DNA of 64,000 nt from CAYOXX01 sp964408025 (GCA_964408025.1 CAYOXX010000005.1:14831-78830); one strand, 5' to 3'. Shown: positions 7,957 to 16,075, counted from the first letter of the stretch. Notes: generated from the letters alone by a model not told the origin. Program-made: numbers and translations.

Positions 7957-8391
7957 ATGCCGGCTACTTGGCTGCGCGCCGTAACCACCTTCGTTCTGCT
8001 TTTCCACGGCGTGGGGCATGCGATGGGCATCATCCCCGCTTTAAAACTATTTAACCCCGACGGGGCGAGCCCGGACTGGCTCAGGGGATGGTCAAGCCGT
8101 TCATGGCTGCTGACCGACCTCCTGGGCGACACCGCCACGCGCGTCATCTGCGTCATCCTTTTCCTGGCGGCGCTTGTCGGCTTTATCGGCGCGGCGCTAG
8201 GGTTGTACGGATGGTTAGTTCCTCACGAGTTGTGGCGGACGCTGGCCGTCGTGTCGTCCGTGATTTCTCTCGTCGCTATTGCGCTCTTTTGGAATGCCCT
8301 CATCTTCTTCTTCCCACACAAGTTGGGATACATAGGCGTAGACATCGCCGTTCTGGTTTGCCTGCTCTTGGCGAACTGGCCGGATATCTAG
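7957..8391 (+). CDS. Hypothetical four-helix membrane protein
   Basis: A 144-aa protein with a GGAGGAAAGAG ribosome site immediately upstream. Four hydrophobic segments (about residues 5-28, 60-82, 92-112 and 118-140). The first contains LLFHGVGHAMG, with two His that could face the membrane. No named family recognised with confidence. It is followed by the exported paralogue at 8476, possibly on the same transcript. Confidence 0.65.
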   Translation: MPATWLRAVTTFVLLFHGVGHAMGIIPALKLFNPDGASPDWLRGWSSRSWLLTDLLGDTATRVICVILFLAALVGFIGAALGLYGWLVPHELWRTLAVVSSVISLVAIALFWNALIFFFPHKLGYIGVDIAVLVCLLLANWPDI

Positions 8392-8475
8392 CGTCGAGAT
8401 CCCGTTGCGCCGCTCGCTTGAGGGCAACTTTCATGATAGTTTCATTGGACAGGAATTAACTCTGAGGAGAGTGTC

Positions 8476-8997
8476 ATGAAAAGAGTCATCATCGCAATTC
8501 TCAGCGTCTCGGCGACATTAGGTGTTGCGGCCTTGACGTGGACTACTGTCAGCCAGGAAACCTCTCCGGAGGAAAATGGATATTGGATGAGTTATCCGTC
8601 ACCCGCGTTCTCTCCCAGATATGATTGGCAACAATATATCAACGGTGAACGCTTGGTCAGTAATGCCGGCTCCCATTATTGGCACGCTCCAATTATTCTT
8701 CCACCCGGAACGAGAATAGAAAAGCTTAGATTAATATGTCTTGATAATAATCCATCAGGCAATATCTGGTTATCTATTATAATGGTAAACGACGAGGCGC
8801 GGTGGGGTACAGTGTGCTCGGTCGCATCCAACGGTGCGAGAATTGGCTGGCGGACGTTCACTCGTACAATACGGCCAAGGCAAGCCAGCGCGATTATAGA
8901 CAACAAGAATTACTCATATTACTTTACACTCTTCCTTCCGGGAACAAACGCTGATCAATATCGTTTCACTCAAGCCAAACTGTATATCGTTCAGTAG
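8476..8997 (+). CDS. Hypothetical exported protein, paralogue of the 72-596 gene
   Basis: A 173-aa product with a GAGGAGAG ribosome site at 8463-8470. Signal-like segment at residues 1-24. The mature part is beta-rich and aligns with the product of 72-596: HAPIILPPGTRIEKLRLICL versus CAPLVLPNRTVIKKLVLYYY, and a shared IDN-x-NY-x-YY block near the C-terminus. Both genes sit at the edges of the accessory region 1-9 kb. Function unknown; surface location inferred from the leader. Confidence 0.7.
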   Translation: MKRVIIAILSVSATLGVAALTWTTVSQETSPEENGYWMSYPSPAFSPRYDWQQYINGERLVSNAGSHYWHAPIILPPGTRIEKLRLICLDNNPSGNIWLSIIMVNDEARWGTVCSVASNGARIGWRTFTRTIRPRQASAIIDNKNYSYYFTLFLPGTNADQYRFTQAKLYIVQ

Positions 8998-9222
8998 TGA
9001 TTTAATTTCACTATGCTTGCGGATTTGTAGTTTCTGCCGGTCATACTCACTCCATCGGCCCCAGAATAGGTATAGTGTAGAGCATACTCTACCATTGTCG
9101 TGCAGGTCGTGACTGGAAGATGTCGATTTATGGCCTTTTACTACCGCTTCAGGCCGGCGTCGGACAAGATCACAAATCGCCCGTAAGCTATTGAAAACGT
9201 TGAGAGTTGTTGATAGGAAGAC

Positions 9223-9270
9223 TGGAGCCAGCGCGGGGGGTCGAACCCCGGACCTACTGATTACGAATCA
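9223..9270. other. Left attachment site (attL-type), copy of the tRNA-Thr 3' end
   Basis: All 48 bases match 17469-17516, covering the CCA, acceptor, T-arm, variable and anticodon-3' parts of tRNA-Thr. The match stops at 9270/9271. Just inside lies an inverted repeat CTGTAAA (9293-9299)/TTTACAG (9308-9314), a possible integrase arm site or transcript end. Confidence 0.85.
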
Positions 9271-9390
9271 CAAAACTAAACACCCGCAATCCCTGTAAAT
9301 ATCATAGTTTACAGCGACTTAGACCCTCTCAGGCTTTTTCTCAATAGGGCATTTTTCGGCACAATATTGCATCCTCAGCAGCCGATAACG

Positions 9391-10428
9391 TTATTCAGTC
9401 TCGCCCACCAGCGGCTCAAGGGAAGTCATAACATCCCGCCTCAAGCGGTCGCCCACTTTTAGGTAGTGCCGCCGAGTAACATCTACCGAGACATGCCCCA
9501 ATAACTCCTGTACCGCCACTTCGGGTAATCCGCGTTCCATCAGGGCAGTAGCAGTGGAACGACGAAAGGCTTGCGCTGTCGCCCCGGCGACCTTTGCTTT
9601 GCGTGCCACCCGACGGAGAGCACTGTCAAAAACGTGTCCCTTAAGTTTGCTGCCATCTTCCGCAGCGAACACCCATTCACCCCTTCGCTCCTGGGCCTTG
9701 AGAATGTGTTCCAGTAGAGGGGCGAGCGGTATGATCCGTTCCTTGCTGCCCTTCCCGAGGACGCGAAGTTCTTTACGGTCAAAATCAACGCTCTCCCAGC
9801 GCAGACCTAAGAGTTCGCTTCGCCTCAAGCCAGTTAGGGCCAATGTAGCAATCATGGTTCGATATTGCGGGTCCGCGGCGTCAAGCAAGCGCCGTATCTC
9901 TCCGCGCGAAAGCACCCTTCCTTTTTTAGCCGGAGCGGGTATGAACAGGAGTCCTTTGCGAGCGATCCGCTCCAAGTCGAAATACCGCAAGAACGCTCGG
10001 GCGGCCCTCAAATAGGCATTCACGCCTCCTGCTGTGTGGCCCTTCCCGGACAAGTGCGCTGTGTAGCCGCGCAATATCTCTACGTCTATGTCCTCAAGTT
10101 TCTCTACCCCGTCGCCTTTCAGGTATTCTAAGAGCCGCGGGAGAGCGTCACGATTATATAGCTGCGAGTTGTGCGACCACGTAGGATCCTTTTCCCGTAA
10201 GTATTGTTGATATCGTTCGTCGAGAGTCGGTGCAGCTTGCCGCTCCCAGGTCTCTTGTAAGTTCCCAAGAATGAATTTGAGGCGCCGTTCGGCTTCTGCC
10301 CGACGCGTTGTGTCGAGCCATAAGAGATGTCGCTTACCCTCTGGATCATAAATTGCTGCGCGGTATTCTCTGCGACCGGTGTGCTGCCGGTAGTGTAACT
10401 TCAAGGCAATGCCGCGTCGTCTTCCCAT
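9391..10428 (-). CDS. int: Tyrosine-recombinase integrase
   Basis: A 345-aa site-specific recombinase with an N-terminal arm-binding region, a SAM-like core-binding domain (residues 70-150) and a C-terminal catalytic domain. Catalytic pieces seen: TGLRRSELLGLRW (Arg), GKGSKERIIPL (Lys), QAFRRSTATALMERG (second Arg), LLGHVSVDVTRRHY (His and nucleophile Tyr). The usual first His of HxLR is Gln here (QAFR). It lies 120 bases inside the tRNA-derived repeat, so it should integrate and excise the element at tRNA-Thr. The upstream gene at 10460 may be its directionality factor. Confidence 0.92.
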   Translation of the reverse strand: MGRRRGIALKLHYRQHTGRREYRAAIYDPEGKRHLLWLDTTRRAEAERRLKFILGNLQETWERQAAPTLDERYQQYLREKDPTWSHNSQLYNRDALPRLLEYLKGDGVEKLEDIDVEILRGYTAHLSGKGHTAGGVNAYLRAARAFLRYFDLERIARKGLLFIPAPAKKGRVLSRGEIRRLLDAADPQYRTMIATLALTGLRRSELLGLRWESVDFDRKELRVLGKGSKERIIPLAPLLEHILKAQERRGEWVFAAEDGSKLKGHVFDSALRRVARKAKVAGATAQAFRRSTATALMERGLPEVAVQELLGHVSVDVTRRHYLKVGDRLRRDVMTSLEPLVGETE

Positions 10429-10459
10429 GTCCCGAATTTATGGCGAGGGGGATTGTGTG

Positions 10460-10747
10460 TCAAGCAGCGTTTTTCAGCGCCGCCAGCAAGCCGTCTCGGG
10501 ATATCGCCCAGCGCCCGCCTATCTTTTCCAGGCAGTCTCCGTAGTGCCTTTGCACGGTGTCCCTGTGCATCCTTAGCAGCTTCGTCAGGTCCGCCAGATA
10601 CCAAGTGTAAATCGGGCCGTCATTATCTGCCTCATAGCTCTCCAGCAGGCGCTCGGCGTCCAGACGCCTTTTGTTATCCCGCGCCCGAGCCGCCAAAGTC
10701 ATTAAACGCCATTTCGTTTCAGCTATTTCTTGTGTGCGACTCTTCAT
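10460..10747 (-). CDS. Small DNA-binding protein, possible excisionase
   Basis: A 95-aa product from the second of two adjacent ATGs, which is better placed behind AAAGGAAGG. The C-terminal half, YLADLTKLLRMHRDTVQRHY followed by IGGRWAISRDGLLAAL, resembles an HTH_17/MerR-type helix-turn-helix as in excisionases and phage regulators. It lies 31 bases before the integrase gene and on the same strand, which supports a role as recombination directionality factor. It could instead be a general regulator. Confidence 0.6.
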   Translation of the reverse strand: MKSRTQEIAETKWRLMTLAARARDNKRRLDAERLLESYEADNDGPIYTWYLADLTKLLRMHRDTVQRHYGDCLEKIGGRWAISRDGLLAALKNAA

Positions 10748-10771
10748 CATCCTTCCTTTGACCTAAAATTA

Positions 10772-11446
10772 TTAAGCACTCTCGATAGCTCGTAGTGTAT
10801 TCATTGCTTCTAGGCGCTCATCATTTTGTTTTTCCCAATAAGGGGGCGGCGCACTGGGGAGTATCCCCGGTGCGTCCGCAACTTGTCTCTGCGCTAGCAG
10901 AGAAGTTACTCTTTTAGTACTTACCCTCTTTTCCTTGGGGTCTCCCGTATGTTCTGAACCGACGGCTGTCGTATGTTCTAAAGGAACGTCTTCCTTAGAA
11001 CCGACATCTGCCGTATGTTCTGAGGAACCGTTTCTATCGTAAGCCCGCTTCATTGCTTTCTTGACCGCTGCCACTACATCGGGGGAAGAGGCCCACTTCA
11101 TTACGCCGGTGATATCATACACACATCTTTTGCTTTGCTTGCCGGGAACGCCACAAGTTCGCCACCTAATCAGTCCCTTTTCTCGTAGGCGCTTCGAAAC
11201 ATCGCGCACCGTATACGGCGACATACCAGCATGAGAGGCAAGCTTTTTTCGAGAGGGGTAGACCTGTCTGGGGGGCTGGTATTTCCGCGAGAAGCGAATT
11301 AGTTGATGTAGAACGGCTTGATCATCAGCAGATAGATCAAGATCGGGACTGTGGTAGATTACAGCTAGAGTTGCCCGCAGATACGGATCGCGGATTTTGG
11401 ATTCCTGGGGCGGGTTGCGGCCTTCCGCCGCGCTTTGACTGGACAC
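10772..11446 (-). CDS. Winged-helix protein, probable replication initiator or regulator of the element
   Basis: A 224-aa product with a GTG start at 11446 behind GGAGATGAA; an ATG at 11456 is out of frame. Residues 60-98 (SRKKLASHAGMSPYTVRDVS and KRLREKGLIRW) form a winged helix-turn-helix like those in phage and plasmid replication proteins. After residue 140 the chain is low complexity with three EHT-containing repeats, and the C-terminus is PPPYWEKQNDERL. Position between the integrase module and an AT-rich intergenic region fits a replication gene. Its 5' leader contains the hairpin array at 11467-11702. Confidence 0.6.
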   Translation of the reverse strand: MSSQSAAEGRNPPQESKIRDPYLRATLAVIYHSPDLDLSADDQAVLHQLIRFSRKYQPPRQVYPSRKKLASHAGMSPYTVRDVSKRLREKGLIRWRTCGVPGKQSKRCVYDITGVMKWASSPDVVAAVKKAMKRAYDRNGSSEHTADVGSKEDVPLEHTTAVGSEHTGDPKEKRVSTKRVTSLLAQRQVADAPGILPSAPPPYWEKQNDERLEAMNTLRAIESA

Positions 11447-11466
11447 TGCACTTCATCTCCATTCAG

Positions 11467-11702
11467 GCGCCCTCCGCAGGGCGCGGATGTGGTGCTTTCG
11501 GTTATTGTGGTTATTATCTTCTATTGAAACGAGCGCCGGAAGCGAACCTCCGGCGCCCGGTAAAGTTCGTGCCCGCTCGTATGAAGCACGCGGAGCGAGC
11601 GGGCGAAGATGCCAGTGCAGTGCTGGCGATGGAGAAGTTCAACCGGGCTCCGCTGCCCGGTATTAGAAATCAAACAGAAAAGACGGCGATGTGCTCGCCG
11701 TC
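11467..11702. other. Array of six consecutive hairpins (candidate structured RNA or origin)
   Basis: Perfect stems seen: GCGCCCT/AGGGCGC (11467-11484), GCGCCGGA/TCCGGCGC (11533-11556), GCCCGCTCG/CGAGCGGGC (11571-11604), GCCAG/CTGGC (11611-11627), ACCGGGC/GCCCGGT (11642-11661), GACGGCGA/TCGCCGTC (11682-11702). The stems are 5-9 bp with 4-16-base loops. The stretch has no credible gene and lies between a minus-strand promoter (11718-11723) and the GTG at 11446. It would form a leader RNA or a single-strand-structured replication region. No T-run follows the stems, so ordinary terminators are unlikely. Confidence 0.65.
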
Positions 11703-11717
11703 CATGTTATATGTACC

Positions 11718-11723
11718 ATTATA
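11718..11723 (-). promoter_or_regulatory. Extended -10 promoter reading into the hairpin leader
   Basis: Minus strand TATGGTATAATGG contains TGG plus TATAAT, a perfect extended -10. The same 13 bases occur in the host-side promoter at 2184-2196. The -35 is poor. Transcription would begin near 11711 and give a leader of about 265 bases. Confidence 0.5.
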
Positions 11724-11802
11724 CCATACCTTGAGTCTCTCAGGGTGTCGAATTATGTCTAATTCTGAAAAGAAATTTTGCACCCCTTGCGGTGAAGATT
11801 AG

Positions 11803-12189
11803 CAGTCGGCACTACCCAGCTTGTAAACATCCCGACAGAGCAATTTCTCTAATATTTCAATTCTACTACTATTATATCATATCCCACAGGAAAAATTCAC
11901 GAGTTATGTCCATTTTCGGGTTTGGGCGCATTTTTCGTTCATCGCCGCATCTGATTGAAGCATAGTGTTTTATATTTATATCGCTAAATAGTAGCAATAT
12001 AGGTCAAAAAAATATTAACTTTTTTGCCTTCAAAAACGAGACGATGTTAAAATTCCCGCGAAAAAACTTAACAAATTACTTTATCTAGACTTTATTAGCA
12101 ATTGCCGAGGCGCCTCCCGAAGAGATAGTTTTCCGGTTTTCATCCCCTCGAGAGTTTAATAATAGAGGAATCCGAAGGGAGGAAGCATT
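11803..12189. other. AT-rich intergenic control region of the element
   Basis: 387 bases without a gene, far AT-richer than the flanking genes. It contains an imperfect palindrome ATAT-C-GCTA...TAGC-A-ATAT (11978-12000), CAAAAAA/TTTTTTG (12005-12026), and ATTGCTAA-type sites on the minus strand (12102-12095, and ATTGCTAC within the palindrome). A related palindrome lies at 16076-16093. It is a candidate origin or operator region between the divergent early genes. Confidence 0.45.
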
Positions 12190-12504
12190 ATGCCAATTGT
12201 GGACCCGAGCCATGCAATAGTTTATCGTGTTTATGTATCAGAGCCCGTTAAAAGAAATCCGTGTTTTGTAACGCGTATCAAGGAGAAAGCCTTTGAATTG
12301 GAAATAGCATTGTTAAAAGGGCAACATCCACAGCTGCATAATCCGATTAATGGTAAATCTGTAGCTTGGATAACAGAGCGCTACTTAGAGCCGCCAGAAC
12401 ATGCAAATCTAGGGGAACAAGAGATTCATCGTATGGAACTTCAAGAAGACGGAACAACACGACAAATTGTCGATGACATCGTCGCCAATTCTACATTGGA
12501 TTGA
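12190..12504 (+). CDS. Hypothetical protein of the element
   Basis: A 104-aa soluble protein, the only plus-strand gene of the element, with a strong GGGAGG ribosome site at 12177-12182. It contains HAIVYRVYVSEPVKRNPC and a helical middle; the C-terminus is acidic. It is AT-richer than the capsid genes. No motif recognised. Its divergent position beside the AT-rich control region is one often held by a regulator or early gene in small phage elements, but nothing in the sequence shows that. Confidence 0.55.
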   Translation: MPIVDPSHAIVYRVYVSEPVKRNPCFVTRIKEKAFELEIALLKGQHPQLHNPINGKSVAWITERYLEPPEHANLGEQEIHRMELQEDGTTRQIVDDIVANSTLD

Positions 12505-12626
12505 CGCGAAAAAGTACTACCCCCAGGACTTTCCGGCAGAGATAACGCCTTAGAACGCATCTGAGCGCGTTGTATGTGCGCTGGAGACCGGCGGAGGTGA
12601 CAATACCGGCCCCCAGCGCAGAGGGA

Positions 12627-12654
12627 GGCCCCCGGAGCGGGCCGCGGGGGGGCC
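12627..12654. terminator. GC-rich hairpin between convergent genes
   Basis: GGCCCCC (12627-12633) pairs with GGGGGCC (12648-12654). It lies between the stop of the plus-strand gene (12504) and that of the capsid gene (12677). There is no T-run, so termination is only suggested by the position. Confidence 0.4.
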
Positions 12655-12676
12655 GCCCCAGGTGCAGTGGTGCGAC

Positions 12677-13660
12677 TTAGGTGCCGCCGCCTAAACTAGC
12701 GGCGCTGTAGACTTTGTACAGCGCGTCGTCGTGCAGCGCGGCGAATCCGCATAAGCTATACCAGCTCACGATGCTACGTCTGCCGTACACGTCGCCAATG
12801 GCCGGACTCGGCCCGACGTTCTGGACCTGCGGGACTTTGCCCGCGTGCGCCCAGGCCATAGCAGAGTCACCGATGAAGTAAGTGGCGTATACGTCCGCGC
12901 TGACGGCGCTTGCGGTGCTTCCGGCGCCAGCGAGCAACTGAATATTGCAGGTCGTGCTCTGAACGACGCGGCAGTTCTCGAAAATGCCGACCTCATCGCG
13001 CAACGGCTTTAAGGTCTCGCCAGCGTAAAGCTCCTTTTTCGTCCAGGAGCCGTCGCCGGTCTCGTCCTTGAGGTCCTTGAGTACGTGCGGGTGAATAATC
13101 GCCAGGTAGTATCCGCTCGTATCGAACGGAGGTGCTTTGGCCGTCCGCAGTCGCGCAACAGCGTTCCGGAAGTCGTCCGCGGATAGCTCGTTGCCGATTG
13201 TAATGACGCCAACGCTTGTAGCGCCGCCTGCATAGTCAACCCAGGTGGCTCCGGTCTGTGCATCGAACACAGAGCGCGCTACCAGGTCGAGAGAATCGGC
13301 CGCGTGCTGACCTACGATTTTGGCCGCGTTCTCTTCCGGCTGCGCGTAGCTCGTTTTGGAGAGCTTGCCGCTGACCTCCACATGGTCGCCATATTCTTTC
13401 AATGTGACCGGAACATGCGTAATAGCAAGCGTTGACGGTGTGCCGTCGGTGGTCTCGCCAAGCGGTGTGGTGCTGCCGGTGAGCGCGTCCCATTTAGTGA
13501 ACTGTACCGGGTCGCCTCTGCCGGCCTGGTCGCCCAGCGGATGTTCGCGCATCTGCGCGGCTTTTAAGAATTGAGCGCGCTCAGAGAACGCGTGGATTCC
13601 GGCCTCTAACCAGAGGTCTTTTACGCCTTTCGTTAATGTGGCGGTAGTAGAAATTGCCAC
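12677..13660 (-). CDS. N4-gp56-family major capsid protein
   Basis: A 327-aa protein. The order of segments matches the N4-gp56 HK97-fold coat family: an N-terminal arm, the REHPLGDQAGRGDPVQFTKW strand, LTGSTTPLGETTDGTPS, then VTLKEYGDHVEVSGKLSK and the helix with AADSLDLVARSVFDAQTG (spine helix). A typical C-terminal SWYSLCGFAAL-type segment follows. Length agrees with the family (300-350 aa). It lies last in the minus-strand late operon, 48 bases after the scaffold gene, in the normal phage order scaffold then capsid. It should assemble the shell; no maturation protease gene is nearby. Confidence 0.88.
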   Translation of the reverse strand: MAISTTATLTKGVKDLWLEAGIHAFSERAQFLKAAQMREHPLGDQAGRGDPVQFTKWDALTGSTTPLGETTDGTPSTLAITHVPVTLKEYGDHVEVSGKLSKTSYAQPEENAAKIVGQHAADSLDLVARSVFDAQTGATWVDYAGGATSVGVITIGNELSADDFRNAVARLRTAKAPPFDTSGYYLAIIHPHVLKDLKDETGDGSWTKKELYAGETLKPLRDEVGIFENCRVVQSTTCNIQLLAGAGSTASAVSADVYATYFIGDSAMAWAHAGKVPQVQNVGPSPAIGDVYGRRSIVSWYSLCGFAALHDDALYKVYSAASLGGGT

Positions 13661-13708
13661 AGTTATTCACATCCTTATTCCTTATTTTATCGCCATTTAT
13701 AGGCGGTA

Positions 13709-14296
13709 TCATTTTAGTTTTCGCCCTGCTGCGAGTCGCCCTTCCGGGGTGCTCAAGTCGTCTTCCGCTGCTCCGAGTTCAGGCGCTCCTAGGCCCTTCG
13801 GCGCTCCGCTGCCCTGGCCTGTGGCCGCGGCTGCAAGATATTGATTGTTAACAAGAAAGCCCTGGACAATGCCCTCCAGGTCCGCTTGGCTAACATCCTG
13901 GTCAACGCGCGACAGGAGACTATCGACTCCAACGCTTAGTGCTTCAGGTAGACCGCCTTGGGCGAGAAAAGATCCCGCCAGGCGCTCCCGCAGAGCGTTA
14001 CTTTGCTTCGCAGAGGCCAGCTCGGCTTTGAGCCGCTTGACCTCTGCCTTGTGTGTTTCAGTCCGCGCTGAGAAGTCCGTCTCAAGCTCCTCAAGACGTT
14101 GTAGGGACGCGCGAACCTCTTCCGGGGACTTGCCCCCGTAGTCGCGGTGTACGGCGCGCTTGGCGCGCTCTAGCCGCTTGTTGAATGATTCACGATTCGG
14201 GAATTGAATCGGCTCATCCGGCACTTCTTCTACTTCCTCGACTTCATCGTCGGTATCCACGGATTCCGCCGTGTCGATGTCTTCGTTTTCGCTCAT
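13709..14296 (-). CDS. Phage capsid scaffold protein
   Basis: A 195-aa, very acidic N-terminus (repeated Glu/Asp/Val to residue 30), then a long Glu/Lys/Arg coiled coil (about residues 50-100: LQRLEELETDFSARTETHKA and on), then a Gly/Ala/Leu-rich C-terminus ending in GRLAAGRKLK. This layout, and the position directly before the major capsid gene, identify a scaffolding protein that templates procapsid assembly through its basic C-terminus. A GGAGGAATT ribosome site precedes the ATG. Confidence 0.82.
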   Translation of the reverse strand: MSENEDIDTAESVDTDDEVEEVEEVPDEPIQFPNRESFNKRLERAKRAVHRDYGGKSPEEVRASLQRLEELETDFSARTETHKAEVKRLKAELASAKQSNALRERLAGSFLAQGGLPEALSVGVDSLLSRVDQDVSQADLEGIVQGFLVNNQYLAAAATGQGSGAPKGLGAPELGAAEDDLSTPEGRLAAGRKLK

Positions 14297-14369
14297 CTGT
14301 AATTCCTCCAGATAGTAAGTGAGGGAGGCGGAACTAGCCGCCCCCCCCTAGAGCTGACTGAGTGGCCAT

Positions 14370-14645
14370 TCACCGCTGGCCGTGCGTAAACTCTATATTT
14401 CTATTCTCCAAGAGCGCCAAGTGTCGCGGACTGCGCTCTAAATCCTCAGCGTATTTATCAGCAAAATTTTCACGATATGCGTTGTGCAGTAAAGATATCG
14501 CCGCCGCAATTGCGCTTAAGTCATAACTGTCCAATCCTATCAATTCGTCTAGTAGGCCGTGCATAAATTCCCGCTGTAGTTCCGCTCGCGCCAGTGCGCG
14601 CTCCAACTCTTGCTCTAAAAGCAAGCGCAGTTCTTTCGTTATCAT
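14370..14645 (-). CDS. Hypothetical small helical protein of the late operon
   Basis: 91 aa from the ATG at 14645, which overlaps the terminase-like gene's stop by 4 bases (ATGA); an earlier in-frame start at 14672 would lie deeper inside it. Sequence is Leu/Glu/Arg-rich helix (LRLLLEQELERALARAELQ) followed by a second helical half. No motif recognised. Its place between terminase-like and scaffold genes suggests a packaging or assembly accessory protein. The tight coupling supports it being a real gene. Confidence 0.6.
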   Translation of the reverse strand: MITKELRLLLEQELERALARAELQREFMHGLLDELIGLDSYDLSAIAAAISLLHNAYRENFADKYAEDLERSPRHLALLENRNIEFTHGQR

Positions 14646-15310
14646 CGTTTGTTCCTGTTCTCTGGTAGCCATGGCCTGTTGTCCATAAATCGCTTACGTA
14701 CGGACTGCGCCAAGTTCATCGGCTTGGGCTCGACTATTTCACCTTCCACAACTTCGCCCGGCGGGAGAAGAATGTCACGATTCTTAGTGGTGATAATCGA
14801 CCGGAGTTTCTCCAGGTGCTCGCTCCCGGTGAGCACCGCTACCATCTTGAGCATAAAATACTCTGGCGTTATTTCGCGCTCGCAGAGCTTGACGCAGTAT
14901 GCCGCCAGGCGTTCTTGCAGGTCAGCGGGAGGCCCGGTGTTTATGATAATCTCTGTTGGCGGTGCCTCGACATTCACGTCCAGGTCTACGTTGACACCGA
15001 AAGCGGCTAGGTCTCTCTGCCAAGCAAAGTAGGTCTTGAGCGCCTGCACGTCTCCGCGCTTAGCGCGCTTCAATAGCACCTCTACCATGTCCGCGTGCTG
15101 CTCGACTCCTACCATGCGGCGAACGACGGCCTTGACCGCCTCATAGAACGCTCCCTGCTTTCGCCAGGTCCACAGCGTTTTCCTGCTGACTCCGCACTGC
15201 GCCGCGATATCGTCGAACGGAGCATGCCCAGGAGTCGCCAAGAGGTAGGCCGCGCGCCACTGCCGGGGAGTTAAATCGTAGTGTTTCTCCAAGTCCTCGA
15301 ATTGAGGCAA
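14642..15310 (-). CDS. Terminase small subunit-like HTH protein
   Basis: A 222-aa protein opening with DLTPRQWRAAYLLATPGHAP and the helix-turn-helix FDDIAAQCGVSRKTLWTWRK (about residues 30-52). This matches the phBC6A51/HTH_Tnp-type DNA-binding proteins found as small terminase subunits in phages. The middle is a helical oligomerisation region, and the C-terminus carries RSVRKRFMDNRPW. In phages it recognises DNA for packaging; here no large terminase is encoded, so packaging would need a helper's motor. It is 7 bases downstream of the serine recombinase gene. Confidence 0.65.
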   Translation of the reverse strand: MPQFEDLEKHYDLTPRQWRAAYLLATPGHAPFDDIAAQCGVSRKTLWTWRKQGAFYEAVKAVVRRMVGVEQHADMVEVLLKRAKRGDVQALKTYFAWQRDLAAFGVNVDLDVNVEAPPTEIIINTGPPADLQERLAAYCVKLCEREITPEYFMLKMVAVLTGSEHLEKLRSIITTKNRDILLPPGEVVEGEIVEPKPMNLAQSVRKRFMDNRPWLPENRNKR

Positions 15311-15316
15311 TGCTAA

Positions 15317-15988
15317 TCACTTCCTACTGAGAATGTTAAAGACATATTCACGCTGCCACTCGGCACCGCTGCGCGTTAGCAGACCGCGCTCATTCAGCCG
15401 CGCCGCTATCTTGGCGAACGAGAGTCCCTTCCGCCGCAGCCGCTTCATCGCCCGGATGATCCGTTGCTCCTCTGGACAGTCTTCCAGGTGCCGCCCGTTC
15501 TCTCCAAGCTGGCGACCGTAGGCTATCGCTCCCATGCGCGTCCCTTGCGCCCGCCTCACCGCATGAGCCTCCGTGATACGCTCCCTTATCCGCTCGCTTT
15601 CCATCTCTGCGACGGCACCGAGTATATGTATCACTAGACGTCCTGTAGGACTCGACGTGTCCAGGCTATCAGTGACGGATACCAGCGCCACCCCCGCGCG
15701 CTGAAACGTGTCCAGGAGCCCCGTCAAGTCCCTCAGCGAGCGCGTTATCCGGTCCAGGCGGTAGACTACTACCCCGTCCACTTCGCGGCGCTTGACGGCC
15801 TGTAGGACGCGCGCTACACCCGGGCGGCGCATACTCCGCGCAGACTTCCCCGCCTCCACGACGATATCGGCCAGTTCTGCGCCCTGAGCGGCCGCCATAG
15901 CCTCTATCCGCTCCCGCTGCATGTCCAGGGATAGGCCGTTGCGCGCCTGGCGTCCAGTGCTGACTCTCACATACCCGAGATACCTCAT
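15317..15988 (-). CDS. Serine recombinase (resolvase family)
   Basis: 223 aa from the ATG at 15988, supported by GGAGG 5 bases upstream; the frame is open further but those starts lack a ribosome site. Catalytic motif YVRVSTGRQ gives nucleophile S10. Also seen: DGVVVYRLDRITRSLRD, the SPTGRLVIHILGAVAEMESE region with the E helix, and a C-terminal HTH (LSFAKIAARLNERGL). Likely a resolvase or invertase, without the long C-terminal domain of large serine integrases. It has its own strong promoter and heads the capsid operon, unusual for a lysis- or structure-linked gene. It might resolve dimers or invert a segment. Confidence 0.85.
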   Translation of the reverse strand: MRYLGYVRVSTGRQARNGLSLDMQRERIEAMAAAQGAELADIVVEAGKSARSMRRPGVARVLQAVKRREVDGVVVYRLDRITRSLRDLTGLLDTFQRAGVALVSVTDSLDTSSPTGRLVIHILGAVAEMESERIRERITEAHAVRRAQGTRMGAIAYGRQLGENGRHLEDCPEEQRIIRAMKRLRRKGLSFAKIAARLNERGLLTRSGAEWQREYVFNILSRK

Positions 15989-16028
15989 TGTCGCCTCCAT
16001 TGTTACACTTTGCAAGCAAGCTATAACA

Positions 16029-16056
16029 ATTATAGCACTTGAGGCGCCAAAGTCAA
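16029..16056 (-). promoter_or_regulatory. Strong promoter of the recombinase-capsid operon
   Basis: Minus strand TTGACT (16056-16051), 16 bases, TATAAT (16034-16029) with TGC directly before, an extended -10. The ATG follows about 40 bases later. It is the best promoter in the element and would drive recombinase, terminase-like, scaffold and capsid genes. Confidence 0.75.
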
Positions 16057-16075
16057 GCGAAATCGTAATGTAACG

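Noticed and set aside
7554..8156. 200-codon minus-strand frame through repeat copy D
   Set aside because: It crosses a non-coding repeat and the start of a membrane-protein gene and shows no domain.
9223..9270. Second tRNA gene
   Set aside because: Only the 3' part of the tRNA is present; the 5' acceptor, D arm and the 5' half of the anticodon stem are missing, so it is an attachment site.
11371..11802. 143-codon frame over the hairpin array
   Set aside because: It overlaps the start of the winged-helix gene, has no ribosome site, and its composition follows the hairpins rather than codon use.
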